DNA of 64,000 bases from assembly GCA_036320915.1 (NCBI GenBank), contig JAXBDG010000008.1, forward strand, positions 2,666,001-2,730,000, in the 5' to 3' direction. Positions 24,501-36,500 of the stretch are shown one piece after another. This stretch comes from Linnemannia elongata. Taxonomy: Eukaryota; Mortierellomycota; Mortierellomycetes; Mortierellales; Mortierellaceae. The notes beneath the pieces were generated by a model that was not told the DNA's origin, searched no databases, and saw nothing but the letters and a program-made list of their open reading frames with translations. Position 1 is the first letter of the stretch, and every line of letters starts with the position of its first letter. The position numbers were made by a program, and so were the translations under genes.

Positions 24501-26823
24501 AATGACTGTACAACCAGTCTTCTTTCCTTCGATCGAGTCCGAGTCAAGGGATTGCCGAGAAAGAACAAAATGCAATTAGAAATAAAAAATGTCAAGTGGG
24601 AATTATGGAGGTAGTGGTATGCTGGGATAAAGACAGCGCAGACCGGAAAGGGTGAAGAAAGTGGTTGGGACCTGAACATTTTTCACACACCCTCTGTCTT
24701 TGTGTCACCCACAAATAATGACTTTGTTCTCTTCTCTCTTTTTCCCTTCTCAAAGTGGTTAAGGTTTATCCTTCTTCCCTTCCTTCAGGCCCAGCCTTGG
24801 TCTTTTCTGACGATAAGAATTGAAAGAAAACACACAAGAGAGAAAAATGAGAGAACATCCACAAAAAGTAAACAAACATTTACCCAACGAACGCCTTTGC
24901 CCTGCCTGTCTCTCTAACACTGCTTTATGTCCCATCTCTTTCTAGTTGTTCTGTTTTTCTCATCTTTGTTATTTCTTTCATTTATGTTGTTTGTGTCAGG
25001 GCAACAGATTTGTTTAGATGTCGATATGAATGATGGGAAAAAGATCGATTACGAGTGTGAGAGAAAGGGAACAAGGGTGCGTTGTTTGAGTATCGCCTTG
25101 TGCGTGAGAACAAAATAAAAAAAGAAAATAGCCGTTTGGTGGCAAAGTAGTCGAATCAGCAAATGAAAGGGAAAAAAAAGAAAAAAGGTTGACTGATATC
25201 GCCAGGAACTCATCGCGGATTGGATATGAGATTGAAGGACCGTTATGAAAAGGAGGGCGAAAATGAAGAAAGGGAGTGAAGGTCGCCAAATTGCATTGAA
25301 CACAAAAACAAACAAACGAATGGCCCCTTCAAGGGAAAGGGTGTCTCGCCCTTTGGAAAGAAAAAGAAACGAGAACAAACACAAGCGCAATGTGCAAATG
25401 GCCATGGACTGTGCGAACTCAACAAACGCTTAATTCCTAACGGAACAGTGGCCTGATTCCTTGTTGCTTTGTGTTGATTATTGTTTGTTGTAAGGAGGAG
25501 CAGTAATGGTTAAAATAAAGGAGGAGGGAAGGGTGGAGACAATGACTCGCCTTGTTGCCTTTGTTTGTATTGAACCCAAGGCAGTGAAGCGTGGCCAATC
25601 TTTATCCGATATTAAATTTTGACAACGACAAAAGGGCCATGTGTCTGTTGGAGAAGGTTGAGAGAAAAAAGGTCTGGGCAATTCCGACACATTCCCCTAC
25701 TCAATCCACACCCCTCACTCCCAATTTCTCATGAGTGTAAACCTTTTGACACACGTCTTCTTTTTGTTGCAAATGACAAGGAGAAGAAAAAAGGAAAAGG
25801 GAAAAGGAAAAAGGGAAAAGGGAAGAGAAGGGTCATTCAAACCAAGGATAACGCCATGGGAATAATCATGATACACACGTGTATGATTTTGCCATGTTGT
25901 ACGTCAAGAAAAGAGAGTGGAGTATATATCAGATGTGTAGGATTGCACATATAAACTAGGAGGCATCCAGTGAAAATGGATGAAGTCAAACAGGTGGCAG
26001 TGAAAACAAAAGGCAAAACAAATGTAAAAAAGCAAAAACAAAGCACTAAATGTCGCCGAAAAAAAATTGGGTAAAGCCTGCATAATGTGAGTAATAACTA
26101 TGCCCATGCCCCTCTTCTCCAACTCTTCATAACTAATGCTGAACTCACCTCTTCGAGAACATCGTGAGCTTGGCCCCATCGATCGATGGGCAAGACCTGG
26201 ACCTGCGACTGTTTCCAGCTCGCAATCTGCACAAGCTGCGTGCCACCGATTTGGCTTGGATGCTTAGCATTCGCCACCGTGATCGGTACAGGCACCGTGT
26301 TCAACTGCGTCAACTCCTTCATAAACACCGGTCGGCATGTCTGCTGCAGCCATTGTAGGCATTGGCGGTAATCTTCTGACGAGGACGGAGAAGAGGAAGA
26401 CGAGGACGATGAGGAGGAGGAAGGAGGCTGTTGATGCTGTTGCTGATGGTGGTGAATATGGTGCTGAGAGATATAAGGTGGAGGCATCTCCTCCTCTGCC
26501 AAGGAAGTCATCACCGGACCTCCACGGTAGTAGGGGTTATTTCCAACACCATTGAATGGAGTGGTGGGCGATGGAGGGCCATTGCCGCCCGAAAGCACCG
26601 AAGATATGCTGCCACTCCTTGCGGAATGTCCGTTGGCGCTAGTGGCATTTGTGCTGTTAGAGGTGACGGTGGTGATGCTGGAGTTGGAGTTGTAGACACC
26701 GAAGAGGATGTCACTGTGGCTGGTGCCGCTCCTGATGCTACCAGATTTGTTGTTTTTGTTCTTGGGGTCGTCTGGGATGTAGCCAGGGCCAGGTACAATA
26801 ATGCCGGAAGGTAAACCAAACAT
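21519..26823 (-). CDS. Protein pseudokinase fused to ankyrin-like repeats
   Basis: Three exons, 26149-26823, 22696-23491 and 21519-22552, join in phase (675+796+1034 = 2,505 nt, 834 residues). Residues 1-175 are Ser/Asn/Gln/His-rich. A TKL-like kinase fold follows: degenerate glycine loop QIGGTQLVQIASW, strand VQVLPID where the VAIK lysine should be, then DVLEE joined to IQALHRLRKCRNIIQLYGYL. LHSGSVLVD stands where HRDLxxxN is expected, GFGRER replaces DFG, while YTAPEKL (APE) and WEVFSLGILLWE are preserved. All three catalytic residues appear lost, so it is probably a scaffold or sensor. Residues about 495-834 include ankyrin-like units (VQGHTPLHLLMRN). The 2,657-bp intron is inferred from phase and from the joined helix C. 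The first exon could instead belong to another gene. Confidence 0.72.
23492..26148 (-). other. Predicted 2.66-kb intron of the pseudokinase gene
   Basis: Donor GAG|GTGAGT at 26148 and acceptor CTAG ending at 23492, both phase 0. Near its 3' end, 23560-23637 is an open 78-nt segment (encoding a peptide ending LFTWYPPQ) flanked by CAG and GTACGG. Including it would interrupt helix C of the kinase fold, so it is treated as non-coding or alternative. Nothing else gene-like was seen; TTTCT-rich and A-rich tracts dominate. Confidence 0.5.
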
Positions 26824-27618
26824 TTTTTTTCTGTGTGTTACTGCTGTAGGTAGAAGCTATAGAGGGGGATTGGTTGTTGCTTTTGGGAGTTTGTGTGTCG
26901 TATGGGTTGTACGGGTCGTGTGCTTATTGAGTGTGTGGGCGTGATATATGTCGGGAGAGGGAATGTGTGGGATACAAGAAAGGTACAAAGGATGGAAGCG
27001 AAAAGGGGCGTGGAAGAGAGGGTTAATGCTGATTGAGGAATGGAATGGCAATGATGAAGTAACTAAGGAAGGAAAAAGATAAGGAAAGGGAAGGAAAAGG
27101 AGAGAGAAGAGAGGGTGGCGGTTGAAGAACAAGGGTGGTGAGGGAAGTGAGAACGAGAGCAAGAACAAAGAAAGAAGAGGAAAGAAAAGAGCAAGAATTT
27201 GAAGATGAAAAACGAGACTAACAAAATGAAAGAGAAGAATCACAAAAGAGAATAAAAAAAAAAAAAGGTACAAAAAGAAGAGAGAAAAAGGAGGGGGGGG
27301 AGGAATAGATATCTACTTTTTTTGGGTGTGTCTGTCTGTTTGTCTAATGCAGGCGTATTTAAAGGGGAGAGAAGAGTGAGTTAGCAACCGTCACTCAACA
27401 GACAAGAAAGATGAAAGAAAGAAATTGCTCACAAGGCAGACAAACAGACAGGACAAGGACAAACAACAACAAACAAAAAAAACTGCCTTGTTCTTGATTG
27501 CGGATAAGTGCCTGAAGGGTGGACAATAGCCATAAGTAACGCATCATTACTTGTCATCTATCTTTTTCTTTATCAGCCTCAATTTGAAAACACAAACCCT
27601 TCTCTTCCATTCATCCAT

Positions 27619-27619
<1 letters not shown>

Positions 27620-27681
<62 letters not shown>

Positions 27682-27682
27682 C
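27620..27682. repeat. (CT)n-(GT)n compound microsatellite
   Basis: About 23 CT units followed directly by about 8 GT units. Pure dinucleotide repeats are visible in the sequence. Confidence 0.93.
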
Positions 27683-27962
27683 AGGTGTGTTTATGTGTGA
27701 GCCACATCTCTTACTGTGTGGCAACTTTGTTCCCCAATCCAGTCCAGTCCAGACAAAGAGCAGGCGACAAAGAGAAAAAGAAAAAGAAGAGAGGGAGAAG
27801 GAGAAGGGGGAAAAAAAAGAGAAGCGAGCGCATGCACATACATGACCGATTGACCAATCATGTCCCCCAGTCTTGTTTGCCCTTCACATCAAATCCATCC
27901 AAACCTTCTCTCTACCTTTCTTGGGCATGAATGACTCTTGACTCTTGCCTCAAATGCTCACC

Positions 27963-27987
27963 TTTTTTTTTTTTTTTTTTTTTTTTT
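27963..27987. repeat. Homopolymer T run (25 nt)
   Basis: Uninterrupted T run in the gene-poor stretch. Confidence 0.9.
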
Positions 27988-30634
27988 CTTTTGCATTCAG
28001 TCGTACATGCCTCACACTTCCCCTCATTCCACTGCAAAATCTAAGGCTCCTTATTCATTTGTCGTTCAGTCATTCCTCTCTATTCAAATTGTATTTTATT
28101 GTTGGGCGCTGCCCTTGTTCAGCAGGTTTTCACCCTATCCTCTCCCTATCACTTCTCATTCCTATATGTCTGTCCACCCTTACATTGAGGCAGGGTTTTA
28201 TTACGCTTTGCCTTTGTGACCCGAGCCCTTGTCCACACCCAAAATCAAAAAAGATATACACCAAGGCGTACAATCGCAATCTATGATAAAGAACTCTTCC
28301 TTCTTCCTTTCATTTATGATCGTGGACCGAGGGTTCAGATGGAATTTCTACTCTTGGGCCAACTCCACTCCACTTTTCATTTTCGATGCGAGATGGACGA
28401 AATTGACTGATGAGATGTTCATTTTCCACGGCGCCATTCCGAGTGGCCAAAATGGTGGAAGGTGGAGAGAAGCTCATTGTTATCTGACCGCCATCTGAAA
28501 ATGAAATGGCTTTTCTCCCCCTAAACATTCACCACCACCCATAACAACAACACAACAATCGCTCAACCACCCATTCAACTATTGCTCATGAGAAGAAACG
28601 CAAAACTTTCAATGCGCGGGTCACATTGGTTTGTTCTCACCAGTCCTCGTCGCACAAGAAACGCAAAGAAAGAAGAGACGAAGGAAAAACAACAAGCAGA
28701 CCAACAACAAAAAGTGAAGTTCCCATCAATTTTTCTTCTCTCTTGTTGGGCTGTTTTCATTGTTTGTGGTTATCGACTCTCGGTCCTCCCCTCCGTTCAT
28801 TACTCTTTAATCCATCCTACAGTACTTTCCCATCAAACTGCTATTTTCGGTGGGCGTAAAGGTTTTGGCCTTAGTCCAATTGGCATATCTTAATTATATT
28901 TTGGGTTGCTTGAGATACGGTAGCATTGCTGGGAATGGTGTGCGCGGGTGGGGCCAGCCCAAGAGTCATGTATTTCTTTATACTACTCAAGACTTGTTGC
29001 CCAGCTGACTGGCACCATTCATGCATGCAGGCAGATAGCAAAAGTTGATCGTAGGCTCCATCTGCGATAGAGAACCCAAGGGTGTGGTTCCGCGGAAAAG
29101 AGACCCGTGACAACGAACGCGACAGACAAGAAGAATGAGAGCAATAGAACGGGAACGGATGAGAGAGGAAGAAGGGTTAACTGCACAGTGTGTGCCTGTG
29201 AGAGGCCGCCAAGCATCCGTGTGTCTGTGTCCAGCTCGTGTGAACAATACATTAAGGGAAGAGTGAAAAGGATAGAGCAAGAGGATACAGGGTAAGGGGT
29301 ACAGGAGGCTGTTGAGTGATTGATGCAGGGGCTGAAAGTGAACGCACGCACGGCGCGACCTTATTTTCTTTGCTTTTTGAATTTTCTTCGCGCCCATTCA
29401 AACGATCAAAGCACAGTTGGCCACTTTTTTTGCCAATGATGACTGGCGCTTGAAAGTGAGGAATCGGTCGACGGACGCCTTCTTTCGCTCCTTTTTTTCC
29501 ATCTCCAGCCACTCTTTTCATGTTCCGCCCATCACGGAACTATCGAGTATCGACAGCTCCCGCTCAGTTGCAGAAAGAGGCGCGGGTGCTCTCACTTGAT
29601 GCTTCCACGCCACCAAAACCTCGTCATTCATTTATATCTCCACTGTTCCATAAAGTATTGTTGCATGTAGGTAAGCAAGCATAAACCAACATATCTTTCG
29701 AAGTACCGCATTTACTTTACTCGATTTCTCTACGTATTGTGTGAAAGAAAAAGAAAAAAAAAAAGTAGGCGCCATGTACCCCGGACGAGGTACCCTTTTT
29801 GTTTTAGCCGTTGTTTAAACTGAATCGGGGTGAAATGGATCATTTGTTTTCGTTTGTGTTTTGGGTTCTAGACCCTTGCCTTCGGACCCTTGCGAGAGTC
29901 TGAATGAGGAACTGAAGGACTGTGCCTCACTTGTCCTAATCTCATGTGAATATATATGTCTTCTGATTTTGAAGGAATGCCCACAAAACATACATTCTTT
30001 TGATCGAACTGAGGTCATCTTTCTCAGGGTGATAACCACCTGGATAACGCGCAAGCAATCAATAGGACCGAGCACTGTTTTCAATGCTCTGGATCTCACT
30101 CAGGAGACATGAGAGGTGAACAAGGATGCTGCTCAGGAATGCCAACAGCAGAAATACAATTTCATTTGAAAACAAGTAACCCGTGTTTCCTCTCCGCGTC
30201 TTCAAAAATACTCTTCGGTCACGAACATGGAGTTCTTTTTCATACTTTCGAGTACTTTGACACTCTGGTATCAGGTTGTTCATGCAAAGATATGCAAGAA
30301 ACCTTTCATAAGGATATTCACTTGGTAGTAGTGGAGCTGGGGAACAATTGAGGTTTGAGGGAAAACGGAGTAGCGAAACAAAGAGATATCCTAAATTGCA
30401 CGTGATCACGGATGTGGCGCGGCGTGGTGACATCTCTGCTCGAGCGCCCAACGTTCAGCCACCAGGCGGCATGTCCGTTTCTATTTATTTTCTGTTGCTC
30501 ACTCTCCTTTCTATCCTTCACCCTTATTCTCCTCACAACCTTCTTCACACACGTACCCCAGAACACTTTCTTCTATTCAATCTATTAACACACACTCTCT
30601 GTACTCGACTTCCACCATAAACACCTAAACAATA

Positions 30635-32584
30635 ATGTCGACTCTCGCCACAGCAGCCATTCGTGACCGTATCAGGGGTTGTCTCTTTGGTACGTCTATC
30701 AACAAGTTGGTGTAAAGCGATCATACTACTGAGAGAAGAAAGGCAACGAAGACTGCAAGCGTCGTGAAACTTACTATCCAGTGCTCCATGAATGCTGCTG
30801 AAAACATAATAGGAAATGCAATTGGAGATGCGTATGGTCTTGCGACCGAGTTTATGACCACCGCAATGGCCAAGAGGTTGTATGGGAATGGACCTATTGC
30901 CTTTGGAACCGACCCTGGGTAAGTCCACATTCAGATTTTTTGCAATGCGCCCCACTTTTACCGCAGTTCCAATGGATATTTATCTGTCTGTTTGTCCTGT
31001 TGACACCAACTAGCTACGTGGTGTGTCTACTGTGGGAAATTTTTGGAATTTTTTGTTTTTGAGATGTGGCACAGTAAAATATGCACTCGCCAATTCACTC
31101 GCCACGTTCAACATCTTGAAAGTAAATTGCTTTGCCATCGGTCCTAACAGCCAAGGCATTGCTCATTTACTCGAAAAATAGGTACCCAGTGTGGGAGGAT
31201 GAGCATCGCCCCATCACCGACCGAAACGACTTTACTGACGACACGGACCAGATGCTCGTCATGCTTCAGTCTTTGCAGCAAACACGCGACGGTATTCTCC
31301 ATCCCACTAATTTTGCCCAACGAATTACAGAGTGGGGGGATTATGGTGTAATCGAGATTGGAGCAGATCCTGGTCGTGGACTTGGGTACACCGTTGGTCG
31401 TGTCATGAGCCACAGAGACTTTTCAACCAACCCCCACCGTGCCGCCTTTGAGGTAGGATTGCAGATGTAGTAACAATTTCCTATGGGGCATAGTCTTATA
31501 CATTCATATTCATAAGTGCCTGCCATTTGCGACTCCATCATAGGTCTGGGACTCGGCAGGTCGAGAATTGGCTCCGAATGGCGCGGTTATGCGTACAGCA
31601 GTAGCTGGAGTTGAGCGTTTTTGGGATGAGGCTCGAGTTGTTGAGAATGCCATGGCTGCTGCCAAGATCACTCACGCCGACCCCCGATCAGTCGTCAGTG
31701 CTCTCATCTCTTCCGTCTTGATTTCACGATTCCTTCGAGGCGGTGGGTTGAACACGGCTGAGGATCAAGGAAGAGTGTGGAATCCTAAACTGACTGAGGC
31801 TGGATATCATCAGGAACTACTGTCATATCTGGAACGAGGAACCAACCTGCAAGGAGACAGCAGTTTGAACCCAGACTACAACGAGACGCCTGAGAGCAAG
31901 TTTGAACCCAAGAACTATGACAAGATTGAGCAAGAACGGTTGTTAAAGGATGCCGCTATTCCTGGTGGGACCTACAGAGACCAATTCAAGAACCATAAAT
32001 GGGCCGACTGGAACAAGGATCGCCCCAAGGTCACACTGCGTGACGATATTGGCTGGGCCGGAATCGACAATGTGGGCGAGGATGATGCTGCTGGTTCTTT
32101 GGCTCGGTCCGTCGTGGCTGACTACAAGTTCCTGCTGCAGCAGACTCAAGTTGCTCCTCCTTCGAATCCCGGTCAGCGGGTTCAGGATGAGTGGGTGGAA
32201 GCGATGGAGTCAATGTGCTTCCCACAATCTGTGAAGCAGCTTCATTTGGGAGAAAGTAAATCTATCGGTTACACTTTCAAGTGCATTGGAGTCAGTTATT
32301 ATGGCGTAACACGGCGACAGGACCTCGCTCCCACTTCTCCCGAGTACGGTGGCGGAGAAGGGCTGTTCCGAGGATTGATGGAGCAGGTTACCATTGAAGC
32401 GGGCGATGCCGATACCAACTGCGCTGTGATGGGATCTCTTTTAGGTGCTCGTTTCGGCCTCCAGGGCGGTATTCCTGAAAACTGGTGGAAGAATCTTCAA
32501 CACTTGGACTGGTTAGAAGAAACAATCGATGCATATGCCGACCGCATATTGGCTGACTATGAAGCCCATGCCCAGACACAATAG
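30635..32584 (+). CDS. ADP-ribosylglycohydrolase-family enzyme
   Basis: Four exons, 30635-30689, 30813-30918, 31182-31452 and 31544-32584 (1,473 nt, 490 residues). The family signature is clear: GCLFGNAIGDAYG at the N-terminus, the metal-binding DDTDQM motif near residue 85, and GDADTNCAVMGSLLGARFG near the C-terminus, which supplies the second set of magnesium ligands. Members remove ADP-ribose from proteins or hydrolyse related adducts; the exact substrate (Arg-ADPr, Ser-ADPr, ADPr-NAD analogues) cannot be read from the sequence. No signal peptide or membrane segment, so cytosolic or nuclear. At 490 residues it is longer than human ARH1/3 because of an insert around residues 190-330 with FEPKNYDKIEQE and KWADWNKDRPKV. 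All junction phases agree. Confidence 0.92.
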
Positions 32585-33091
32585 GTTGATAGCTATTATT
32601 AATCAATATACACGAAAGAGGGTGCAATAATTGTAGTATGTGTTTTGGGGTCTCATTTTTAAACAAGGCACAAATTCGTGGTTAGACGCCTTGATTCCTG
32701 CTCTTGATAATTCCAGTTATGACTATCCTTACCTTCTTCCACTTCATTTTCTTTGTTCATGTCCGACGTACCTTCACTTGCTAAAGATAATGTAAAAGAT
32801 TAACAAAAAAAAACATGTAGCATTTATACATATCATATTCTACAAAAACATCAACTATATCAGCTGTGCATGACATGTACTGGAACGACTTAGGTCATCC
32901 CTCCTCTCACGATCTCGCCTCGATCCATGACATTATATTTGAGCCTTCCTACCTGTTGCGCCTGACAAATAGTAACAAGGCAGCGGGATTAACAAAAACA
33001 CGAGTTTCCGCATCCAGGTGAGGCCAACCACGATCAGTCACATATCGGTCCCTCCTTCCGTATCTCCTCTGCGCGGAGCTGGTCCCAATAT

Positions 33092-33093
<2 letters not shown>

Positions 33094-33133
<40 letters not shown>

Positions 33134-33168
33134 TTTTTATTTTTTATTTTTTATTTTTTATTTTTTTT
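33094..33168. repeat. T37 run followed by (TTTTTTA) repeats
   Basis: Thirty-seven T from 33094 to 33130, then four TATTTTTT-type units to 33168. On the minus strand this is a poly(A)-like tract starting about 30 nt after the stop of the small ORF at 33199-33321. Confidence 0.92.
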
Positions 33169-33198
33169 GGCACCCTTTCCGAATCGCAAGAGAGCTAC

Positions 33199-33321
33199 TA
33201 TAGCAACTTGTAAAACTTGAAAAAGGTGACAGCTGTAAAGTCCTCCACAGCGTATTCCCGAAAACATTCCCGATATTCCACAGTAAAGTCTGGCGGTGCA
33301 ATGAAGGTCTTTTCGCTCATT
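33199..33321 (-). CDS. Small unrecognised ORF (40 residues)
   Basis: ATG at 33321 on the minus strand, stop at 33199. It begins MSEKTFIAPPDFTVEYRECF and continues with a balanced composition. TTTTAG lies just upstream, so it may be an exon rather than a whole gene. A poly(A)-like tract follows on the same strand. Function unknown. Confidence 0.3.
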
Positions 33322-33535
33322 TTTTCTAAAACAGTGAGATTTAAAATTGTCAGTAATTGTTGCATAAAATAATTATATAATCCTCCATTAAGTTCCTGCG
33401 CACTTCAGCCAAAGCTAAGATGAAGTCCGGAGAGACGCGGTTCAATACAGCGCTTTGTCATCTGAGCTCTCTCCCTTTGGTCGAAAGGGAGGTGAATGAG
33501 CAAAGAGACAACGACTTCCGCATCAAGAGCAAGTC

Positions 33536-36500
33536 TTAGCTCAAGATGCCAGTCGTGTCTGTACGAACCACTCTATTGGGCTGGTATACCTCGAGAGGAA
33601 GGTATACGCCATCAATATACCTGACGGTGGGCATTTCCCACTGCGTGACCAACCGCAGCTGAAATGCAGCACGTCGCAGCAAATCCCAAGCTGAAAATTA
33701 AAATGGGTGAACAGATTTATGTGAAGTGACTGCAAGTGAAGACAATATGTGGCTGGTTTTCTCTTATGTGAAGTAAACAAAAAACCGTCGTTTATGTGAA
33801 GGAAGAGTCTTTTGCTTCCTTCGCTTTCACTGCTCCTTTCATTCTCCTATCTATCTCTTCGTCTGATTTCGACCTTGGGCCAGGCACACACAATGGAACA
33901 ACAGAACCATGTCAATGCTCTCAGCGATGTATTGATGACGTTTCTAAGAGCTATGGAGATGACTGTCAACAAACGCGTTGAGGAGAAATTGGCAGCTCGC
34001 GTTGAGGAGGAAATGGAGGCTCGCGTTGAGGAATTGGCAGCTCGCGTTGAGAAGAAACTGGCAGCTCAGAGCAAAGAGGTATTGGATTATTTTTTTAGTT
34101 ATATCTATATTGAGTCGCTGTGCGCTGTGAAGACGTATAAAATCAACGGCTAACCACGGTACTCATGTTCATTTTCATTCAAAACACTGTAACCGTTGCT
34201 GCCTACATTACAAGCTCTATCCCCCTGCGAGAGTTGAGGAAGCAACTAACCCTACGCCTTCTAAAAAGAAGGACCTATCACCTCCTGAGGTGAGTGACAT
34301 GTCTGCGTGGTCTAGCTACTCCTTCAAGTTGCATGTTAGCATGGATGCTCTAGCTAACACCGATCCATAACTCTTCTCGCCGTAGTGTACGACCAGTCCC
34401 CCGTCGTCACCTATGGCATCTTGCCACCCAATGCATTTGGAGCAAACCTTAGCCTTGCCTTATTGGGGTATTATTGAGACTGACACTGAACCGCATCCAT
34501 TGGAACGATCCCCACCCTTCATGAAGTCCCAGACCTTCGGCGACACGGACGATTGCATGACCGATTCGGACGAAGAGAAGAAAACTTTGTCCAAGGTACA
34601 AATTGCACTAACGATGTCCATAACCTCATTGAAATTGCAGAACGTCAGCTGAATATAACAGAGGTTTAATATATGCGTTTCTACGCTTTTATTTGATAGA
34701 ATCGCTACTGCACTAATGGTCTTATCGCCCCAGAGATGGATGGTTCGAGTGGCCGCTCGCCTGATCTAGAGCACACAAGTCTTGATTGTAGTCCAAGCGA
34801 TGTAGCAGAAACTCCAATAATGGTCCATTTCACCCCTGTTTATGACCATCAGTCATGCTATGAGTACCCAAACGGTGATGTCGTGGAGACAATTGACGTG
34901 CTTCCCAATGATGAAATGCGTCGGGCAATGTCTACAGGATGGGCTTGTTTGACTCTTCAGTCTTGGAGTGGAGCCGTGGAGCTGGATGGCGAGGTCTCGG
35001 TCGAATCGATTGATGGCGTTATGAAGCCGAATAGCGAGACGTTCAAAGTTATACTCAAGAACGATATTCGGACGCACAAACTCGTGAAGGAGGGCTTGCT
35101 TGAGGAAGTTAAGATTGCTCGGAGGCTCTGCTTTGGCGTTTATCGGTGTCCTCACTGTGCTTACTCCGATCGTCCTCGCATTCCTCAAAATGGCAAGAAG
35201 AACTCAAACACCGTCCCTTTGCCGCCGAAGAGCAAGTGTTTTACTCACAAGTGCGAGCTAGTATGGCATCGCTGCACCGCCTCCATGGTCTCCCTTTTCT
35301 ACCACGGACGTTTGAAGGCAGAGGTTCATCACGTTGGCATTCACAACCATGAGAAACCGCCACCATTGCGTGCTGACGTTATTTCCAAGCGAGCCTTTGA
35401 CCAGCGGGTTGTCGCGGCGCCAGAGCGAACCCCGGGCAAGTTAACGATCGGAAATGGACTTCAGGGACCGGTAGGGGATCTACACGAGGCCTATCACCAC
35501 GTTGGCAGGATTGCCAGAGAACGACATATACTCCTAGGCAAGACAAAGACGACCCCAACCATGGCGAGTTTCTTGGGGCTTGAAAAGACACTTGGGATTG
35601 AGTTTTTTGGCTCATCTTCCTTCAGGGCTAAGGATGGCCACATCACTTTGCAGACTCGATTCATGCGAGAGACTCTTGCCGAGCGTCAAAGCTGTCTACA
35701 AAGCGATTCGGTGCATGGGATGATCAAGGATCCACAGTACGGTGCCGACATCTATGTTTCTTTCACCTCCGGCTATTGTGCTGCCTTGGAAAGAGCCATA
35801 CCATTGGTGGTCACCATCCTTTTTGGTATGTCCAAGTACCACTACAAGCACCATTTCCTTGCCGTCTTTCTTTCTATATCCAAACGCCACATTCCGTTTT
35901 CCCAGTTCGTTGAAGAGTTTCCTGGCATAACCTGCGACTTCTCCGACGCAGAACGAAGCGGTTTCGAGCTTGCTCTTCGTGAGCATTGTGCTTTTCCAGA
36001 CGGTCAATCCCCATCCCTATCAGGGATCTATCGATTTTGCGAGGTACATTACAAGCGTTCAGTGAACCGCGCCGTCAAGAGTCATTCATTTGTTCCACCA
36101 GTCAAGAAGGATCGGTTCAAGGATCTCACCCTCAAGCTTTTGGAGCCCCAAGATCAAAACTCTTTTATGACTACCCTGGAGGACCTCCTGGAGTATTTTC
36201 CCAAGGTCAAGAATTGGCTCAACTGGTATCTTAATGATCAACGAGGGCCTTTGATCTTTCCTGCCCTGAGCATGGCCGACTGCTCTCGTCTTGCGCGTGA
36301 TACTAACTCTCAGGAGAGCATTGGGGCTGAGTGCAAGAAATTAATTCCTGTCGGTAACATTTACGAGTCCATCCAAGGAATAGTCTCGCTGCTGTGTCGG
36401 TATCAGAAACGCGACAAGCTTAAGAAACGGGGTCAAAAAACCGTCTACCGGACCCCCAAGACACCAAGCTACCTCAAGAAGAAATCGAGCAACTATCTCA

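Larger units (their letters stand above)
26824..30634. other. 3.8-kb region without recognised gene
   Basis: Divergent interval. Purine-rich at 27000-27300, a (CT)n/(GT)n microsatellite near 27620-27682 and a T25 run at 27963-27987. ORFs on the minus strand between 29815 and 30451 have a more balanced composition but no start, splice pattern or family I can defend. The 3' end contains the promoter of the following plus-strand gene. Confidence 0.5.
32585..33704. other. Interval with T37 run and scattered minus-strand coding-like pieces
   Basis: Contains the T37 tract with (TTTTTTA) repeats at 33094-33168, the small ORF at 33199-33321 and exon 2 of the interrupted small gene (33536-33690). Other open, well-balanced minus-strand segments are at 32968-33080 (reads DRGWPHLDAETRVFVNPAAL) and near 32720-32790 (reads SEGTSDMNKENEVEE before a GTAAGG). 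I could not join these into one gene. Confidence 0.4.

Noticed and set aside
29815..30451. Minus-strand frames upstream of the ADP-ribosylglycohydrolase gene
   Set aside because: Balanced composition but no recognisable motif, and the plus strand is equally open; too little support for a gene.
33094..33321. Processed retrocopy (small ORF followed by poly-A tract on the minus strand)
   Set aside because: No parental gene or target duplication can be seen, and similar T runs occur throughout the window without ORFs.
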